Shown piece by piece: positions 29,061-32,442 of a DNA stretch of 32,442 nt. Source of the stretch: Syntrophomonas sp. (lineage in GTDB: Bacteria > Bacillota > Syntrophomonadia > Syntrophomonadales > Syntrophomonadaceae); NCBI RefSeq assembly GCF_028707975.1, contig NZ_JAQVZX010000017.1, positions 917-33,358 of the forward strand, written 5' to 3'. Position numbers and translations under genes: made by a program. The notes under the pieces were generated by a model. It was not told where the DNA came from. It did no database searches and worked only from the letters and a program-made list of their open reading frames with translations. Each line of letters begins with the position of its first letter. Within the stretch, counting starts at the first letter, position 1.

Positions 29061-29271
29061 GGAAGATGTCATTGAGCTCGAGGGGACGGTGGTGGAACCG
29101 TTGCCCAATACCATGTTTAAAGTCGAACTGGATAATGGCCACAAAGTCCTCGCCCACATATCTGGAAAGATGCGCATGAATTTTATTAGGATATTACCCG
29201 GAGACCGGGTGATGGTGGAATTGTCGCCTTATGATTTAAACCGGGGAAGAATTATATATCGTTTTAAATAA
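29053..29271 (+). CDS. infA: Translation initiation factor IF-1
   Basis: IF-1 occupies the A site during initiation and helps IF2 and IF3. ATG 29053 gives the exact family length of 72 residues, [15 protein letters not shown] onward, with the OB-fold pieces [20 protein letters not shown] and [20 protein letters not shown] lies eight bases before it. The upstream in-frame TTG 29050 is less likely. The start overlaps the last eight bases of the KOW gene, which suggests coupled translation. Confidence 0.98.
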   Translation: MAKEDVIELEGTVVEPLPNTMFKVELDNGHKVLAHISGKMRMNFIRILPGDRVMVELSPYDLNRGRIIYRFK

Positions 29272-29305
29272 GGAACTTGGCAAGGGCTAAGAGGAGGTAA
29301 TCGTT

Positions 29306-29419
29306 TTGAAGGTAAAACCATCGGTAAAGCCTATCTGTGAAAAATGTAAGATTATCAAACGCAAGGGAAAAGTCATGGTTATTTGTGAAAACCCCAAGCA
29401 TAAGCAAGTGCAGGGCTAA
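29306..29419 (+). CDS. rpmJ: 50S ribosomal protein L36, zinc-binding form
   Basis: L36 is the smallest ribosomal protein and finishes 50S assembly. The 37 residues read [14 protein letters not shown] and then [20 protein letters not shown], with zinc ligands C11, C14, C27 and H32. The start is TTG, eight bases after GGAGG (29293-29297). It lies between infA and rpsM as expected. Confidence 0.97.
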   Translation: MKVKPSVKPICEKCKIIKRKGKVMVICENPKHKQVQG

Positions 29420-29440
29420 TAAACAGGGAGGTGAGCGAAT

Positions 29441-29809
29441 TTGGCAAGAATAGCAGGTGTTGATTTACCCCGGGATAAGAGAATTGAAGTATCCCTTACC
29501 TATATATTCGGGATAGGAAGGCCTTCATCCCGGAAAATACTGGCGGATGCGGGTATAAATCCCGATACAAGAGTAAAAGATTTAACCGAGGAAGAAATTT
29601 CCAGGTTAAGAGAAATTATCGAGAAAGAATACCATGTTGAAGGAGACCTGCGTCGTCAGGTAAATATGGATATTAAGAGGTTGATGGACCTGGGTTGCTA
29701 CCGAGGAATCCGTCACCGTCGCGGTTTGCCGGTAAGAGGACAGAAAACCAAGACCAATGCCCGTACCCGCAAGGGACCCAAACGTACCGCCGGCGGGAAG
29801 AAAAAATAA
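29441..29809 (+). CDS. rpsM: 30S ribosomal protein S13
   Basis: S13 forms intersubunit bridges and touches the P-site tRNA. The 122 residues begin [20 protein letters not shown] and end with the basic tail [16 protein letters not shown]. The start is TTG after GGGAGGTGA. The order L36-S13-S11-S4-RpoA-L17 is the standard alpha operon. Confidence 0.98.
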   Translation: MARIAGVDLPRDKRIEVSLTYIFGIGRPSSRKILADAGINPDTRVKDLTEEEISRLREIIEKEYHVEGDLRRQVNMDIKRLMDLGCYRGIRHRRGLPVRGQKTKTNARTRKGPKRTAGGKKK

Positions 29810-29830
29810 TCTACAAAGGGGGAAGAATCA

Positions 29831-30223
29831 GTGGCACGCAGGACTACTACAAGAGTCAAGAGACGGGAAAAAAAGAATATCGAACATGGTATAGCACATA
29901 TAAAATCGACCTTTAACAATACCATTATTTCCATTACGGACCGGCATGGTAATGCCATATCCTGGTCCAGTGCTGGAACCATTGGCTTCAAGGGATCGAG
30001 AAAAAGCACGCCTTTTGCCGCTCAGCAGGCAGCGGAGAACGCGGCTAAAGCAGCTATGGAACATGGACTTAAAGAGGTGGAGTGCTATGTTAAGGGACCC
30101 GGAGCAGGGCGTGAAGCTGCTATTCGCTCGCTGCAGGCGGCCGGCCTGGAAGTAAGCGTTATTAAAGATGTTACTCCTATTCCACATAATGGCTGTAGAC
30201 CGCCCAAGAGAAGAAGAGTTTAA
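29831..30223 (+). CDS. rpsK: 30S ribosomal protein S11
   Basis: S11 lines the platform near the mRNA exit. The 130 residues include [20 protein letters not shown] and the conserved ending [16 protein letters not shown]. The start is GTG, with an AAAGGGGGAAG site. rpsD begins 17 bases after its stop. Confidence 0.98.
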   Translation: MARRTTTRVKRREKKNIEHGIAHIKSTFNNTIISITDRHGNAISWSSAGTIGFKGSRKSTPFAAQQAAENAAKAAMEHGLKEVECYVKGPGAGREAAIRSLQAAGLEVSVIKDVTPIPHNGCRPPKRRRV

Positions 30224-30239
30224 GGAGGTAATGGTTTAA

Positions 30240-30869
30240 GTGGGAAGATATACTGATTCAGTCTGCCGCCAGTGCCGCCGGGAAGGGGAAAAGCTGTTTC
30301 TCAAAGGCGACCGGTGTTATTCGGAAAAATGTTCGATTAGCAGAAGAGCTTACCCGCCAGGTGCCCACGGGCAGGGACGCCGGCAGAAGCCCAGTGAGTA
30401 TGGGATTCAATTACGCGAAAAGCAAAAAACCCGTAGAATATATGGGATTCTGGAAAAGCAGTTCCGCAATTATTTTCGGAAGGCTGATCGCAAGCAGGGA
30501 ATAACCGGCGAAAACTTACTGGTAATTTTAGAAAGACGTTTGGATAATGTAGTCTACCGATTGGGTTTTGCCTCCTCCCGGAAAGAGGCCCGGCAACTGG
30601 TTAATCACGGTCACTTTTTTGTAAACGGCCACAAAGCCAACATTCCTTCGTTGCTGGTTAGGATAGGGGATACTATTGAAGTTAGGGAAGGCAGTAGAGA
30701 ATCCAACAAATTTCAAGAAATGAAAGAACAAGCTGCCTATAAGACCCCACCCGAGTGGTTGAGTGTGGATGCGGAGAAAATGACCGGTACAGTTCTGACC
30801 TATCCGAGGAGAGATCAGATTGATACACTGGTAAATGAGCAGCTTATTGTTGAACTTTATTCCAGATAG
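30240..30869 (+). CDS. rpsD: 30S ribosomal protein S4, zinc-binding form
   Basis: S4 starts 30S assembly and affects decoding accuracy. The 209 residues have an N-terminal zinc site (C9, C12, C26, C31), then the S4 RNA-binding domain with [20 protein letters not shown] and [17 protein letters not shown]. The start is GTG after AAGGAGG. Its place between rpsK and rpoA is the ancestral arrangement; in Bacillus subtilis rpsD lies elsewhere. Confidence 0.98.
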   Translation: MGRYTDSVCRQCRREGEKLFLKGDRCYSEKCSISRRAYPPGAHGQGRRQKPSEYGIQLREKQKTRRIYGILEKQFRNYFRKADRKQGITGENLLVILERRLDNVVYRLGFASSRKEARQLVNHGHFFVNGHKANIPSLLVRIGDTIEVREGSRESNKFQEMKEQAAYKTPPEWLSVDAEKMTGTVLTYPRRDQIDTLVNEQLIVELYSR

Positions 30870-30923
30870 AACACCTCTAAGCCAGTACTCAGGTTTTTAG
30901 GAAAAGGTCGAGGCTGGTTGGAT

Positions 30924-30948
30924 GGCCAGGCAATAGCTTAAACTGGCC
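30924..30948 (+). promoter_or_regulatory. Hairpin in the rpsD-rpoA gap
   Basis: GGCCAG (30924-30929) pairs with CTGGCC (30943-30948) around a 13-base loop in the 112-base gap. A competing pairing CTGGTT with GGCCAG is possible just upstream. No T run follows. A control site for the rpoA-rplQ part is possible but unsupported. Confidence 0.3.
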
Positions 30949-30981
30949 TGGTTCCGCCCAATAAAAGGAGGGGATATAAAA

Positions 30982-31932
30982 ATGCTGGAGATGGAAAAAC
31001 CACGTATAGAATGTGTGGAAAAGAATTCAAGCAACAATTATGGAAGATTTGTTATTGAACCCCTGGAAAGAGGGTATGGAACTACTCTGGGGAATTCACT
31101 GCGCCGAGTTCTTCTTTCTTCTCTGCCAGGAGCTGCAGTTACATCCATAAAAATTGATGGAGTACTCCATGAGTTTTCCACCATTCCCGGTGTTTTGGAA
31201 GACACCACCGAGATTATTCTTAACATCAAAAAGCTGGTTCTAAGTTATGCCGGCAACGAGCGCAAAATTATCCGTCTGGAGCTGCAGGGACCGAAGGAAG
31301 TAAAGGCTGCTGATATTACGCCTGATGCCGAAGTAGACATATTGAATCCAGATTTGCATATTGCCAGTTTGGATGAGGACGGGAAAGTGGAGATCGAAAT
31401 GATGGTGGAGCGGGGTCGGGGTTATGTAAGCGCTGACCAGCAGCCTCAGAAAAATGATGAAATTGTAGGCCTGGTTCCTATAGACTCCATATTCACACCG
31501 GTGACCCGGGTCAATTATACAGTAGAGAATGCCCGGGTGGGAAAAAGGACGGACTATGATCGTCTGAACCTGGAAGTATGGACCAACGGCAGTATAAACC
31601 CGGAGGAAGCTATCAGCCTTTCTGCTCAAATACTGATTGAATATTTGAAGCTCTTCACGGAAATAGATGATACCTATGCCGAGGTAGAAATCCTGGTCGA
31701 AAAGGAAGAGGAAAAGAAAGATAAGGTTCTGGAAATGTCCATAGAGGAACTGGAGCTTTCGGTAAGAGCATCCAACGGCCTGAAGAGAGCCAGTATCAAC
31801 ACGGTAGGAGACTTGATTGCTAAAAACCGTGAGGAAATGAGCAAGATAAGGAATCTAGGACAGAAATCACTTGAGGAAATTGAAAGAAAGCTCAAGGAAT
31901 TAAATCTATCTTTTAAGAAGTCAGAAGATTAG
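30982..31932 (+). CDS. rpoA: DNA-directed RNA polymerase subunit alpha
   Basis: Alpha dimers nucleate RNA polymerase assembly and contact activators and UP elements. The 316 residues show the N-terminal domain with [21 protein letters not shown] and the C-terminal domain with [20 protein letters not shown] and [24 protein letters not shown] lies nine bases before the ATG. It follows rpsD and precedes rplQ by 15 bases, so it is made with ribosomal proteins. Confidence 0.98.
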   Translation: MLEMEKPRIECVEKNSSNNYGRFVIEPLERGYGTTLGNSLRRVLLSSLPGAAVTSIKIDGVLHEFSTIPGVLEDTTEIILNIKKLVLSYAGNERKIIRLELQGPKEVKAADITPDAEVDILNPDLHIASLDEDGKVEIEMMVERGRGYVSADQQPQKNDEIVGLVPIDSIFTPVTRVNYTVENARVGKRTDYDRLNLEVWTNGSINPEEAISLSAQILIEYLKLFTEIDDTYAEVEILVEKEEEKKDKVLEMSIEELELSVRASNGLKRASINTVGDLIAKNREEMSKIRNLGQKSLEEIERKLKELNLSFKKSED

Positions 31933-31947
31933 AAAGGAGGGGCCCCC

Positions 31948-32289
31948 GTGAGTTATCGCAGGTTAGGGCTCAGGAGTGATCACAGAAGGTCAGTGCTCAG
32001 GAACTCGGTGACCTCTCTGCTGAAACAAGAAAAAATCAGCACCACTGAAACCAGGGCCAAAGAAATTAAGAGATTGACGGAGAAAATGATTACCCTGGGC
32101 AAAAGAGGAGATTTACATGCTCGCAGGCAAGCTGCTGCCTATATTATGAGCGATGAGGTAGTACAGAAGCTTTTCAGTGACATTGCTGGCCGTTATGAGG
32201 ATCGGAATGGTGGTTATACCCGATTGATAAAAGCTGGCTATCGCAAGGGTGACGGCGCACCCATGGTTATTCTTGAACTAGTGGAATAA
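31948..32289 (+). CDS. rplQ: 50S ribosomal protein L17
   Basis: L17 is a tunnel-exit protein of the 50S. The 113 residues begin [20 protein letters not shown] and end [17 protein letters not shown], both typical of the family. The start is GTG, with GAAAGGAGGGG upstream. It is the last gene I can support in the window. No terminator follows, only repeats. Confidence 0.98.
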   Translation: MSYRRLGLRSDHRRSVLRNSVTSLLKQEKISTTETRAKEIKRLTEKMITLGKRGDLHARRQAAAYIMSDEVVQKLFSDIAGRYEDRNGGYTRLIKAGYRKGDGAPMVILELVE

Positions 32290-32298
32290 AGGGAATAA

Positions 32299-32328
32299 GT
32301 CGTCGGTCGTCAGGCGTCGGGAGACGGA
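32299..32328 (+). repeat. CGTC/GACG-rich degenerate repeat after rplQ
   Basis: CGTCGG occurs at 32301-32306 and 32315-32320, with further CGTC and GACG copies nearby. It begins ten bases after the rplQ stop and resembles the GACG-rich repeats after fusA. Confidence 0.5.
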
Positions 32329-32342
32329 ACAGTAGTTTAGCG

Positions 32343-32374
32343 ATTGTTCAACTATTGTTTAACCATTGTATTAG
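32343..32374 (+). repeat. Three imperfect 11-base tandem repeats
   Basis: ATTGTTCAAC (32343), ATTGTTTAAC (32354) and ATTGTATTAG (32365) recur every 11 bases, close to one helical turn. They may be an operator for a gene beyond the window. The rest of 32290-32442 shows no supported gene. Confidence 0.5.
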
Positions 32375-32442
32375 TAACGTGAGGGGTTTAAGTTATTTCC
32401 CGCCAGGTCTTACTATCCAAGCCCCTAATAACTCACCTTTCA

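Noticed and set aside
32395-32442. Possible end of a - strand gene at the right edge
   Set aside because: Only about 15 codons are open to the edge, with no recognisable motif, so it cannot be supported.

Overview
The window is almost entirely the fused rif, str, S10, spc and alpha gene clusters of a Gram-positive, clostridial-type bacterium. All 47 complete protein genes and one partial gene lie on the + strand. The gene order, the low-GC Firmicute character, strong AAGGAGG ribosome binding sites, a 200-aa NusG, zinc-type ribosomal proteins, a YbxF-type L7Ae protein after rpoC and a KOW protein between map and infA all point to Bacillota. rpsD still sits between rpsK and rpoA, and EF-Tu carries a four-cysteine insert. 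My best guess, from memory of the family and not from a search, is a Syntrophomonas-like member of the Clostridia.

Layout. Positions 1-121 are the 3' end of a first tuf gene. After a hairpin and a promoter comes the rif part: rpmG, secE, nusG, rplK, an L1-type operator, rplA, an L10 leader with attenuator, rplJ, rplL and a strong terminator. A lone gene for an unrecognised membrane-anchored protein with its own terminator follows, then rpoB and rpoC. A good sigma-A type promoter just after rpoC starts the str part: ybxF, rpsL, rpsG, fusA. A second tuf follows, with its own promoter. Then come rpsJ, rplC, rplD, rplW, rplB, rpsS, rplV, rpsC, rplP, rpmC, rpsQ, rplN, rplX, rplE, rpsN, rpsH, rplF, rplR, rpsE, rpmD, rplO, secY, adk, map, a KOW protein, infA, rpmJ, rpsM, rpsK, rpsD, rpoA and rplQ. 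The last 153 bases hold short repeats and no gene I can support.

Function. Together the genes make most of the ribosome, three RNA polymerase subunits (beta, beta', alpha), elongation factors Tu and G, initiation factor 1, NusG, the SecY/SecE channel, adenylate kinase and methionine aminopeptidase. Control is visible as leaders (L1 operator, L10 attenuator, a possible rpoB leader hairpin), internal promoters, and tight coupling by overlapping stops and starts.

Most of the window is conserved housekeeping DNA, and I found no clear novel system. The best second looks are: an apparent ATT start codon on the KOW gene, followed directly by four decoy ATGs and a stop; a second likely ATT start on nusG; the orphan membrane protein between rplL and rpoB; the cysteine insert and the unusual ATA codon bias of EF-Tu; and the twin tuf genes, which bracket the rif/str genes and are identical over the shared part.
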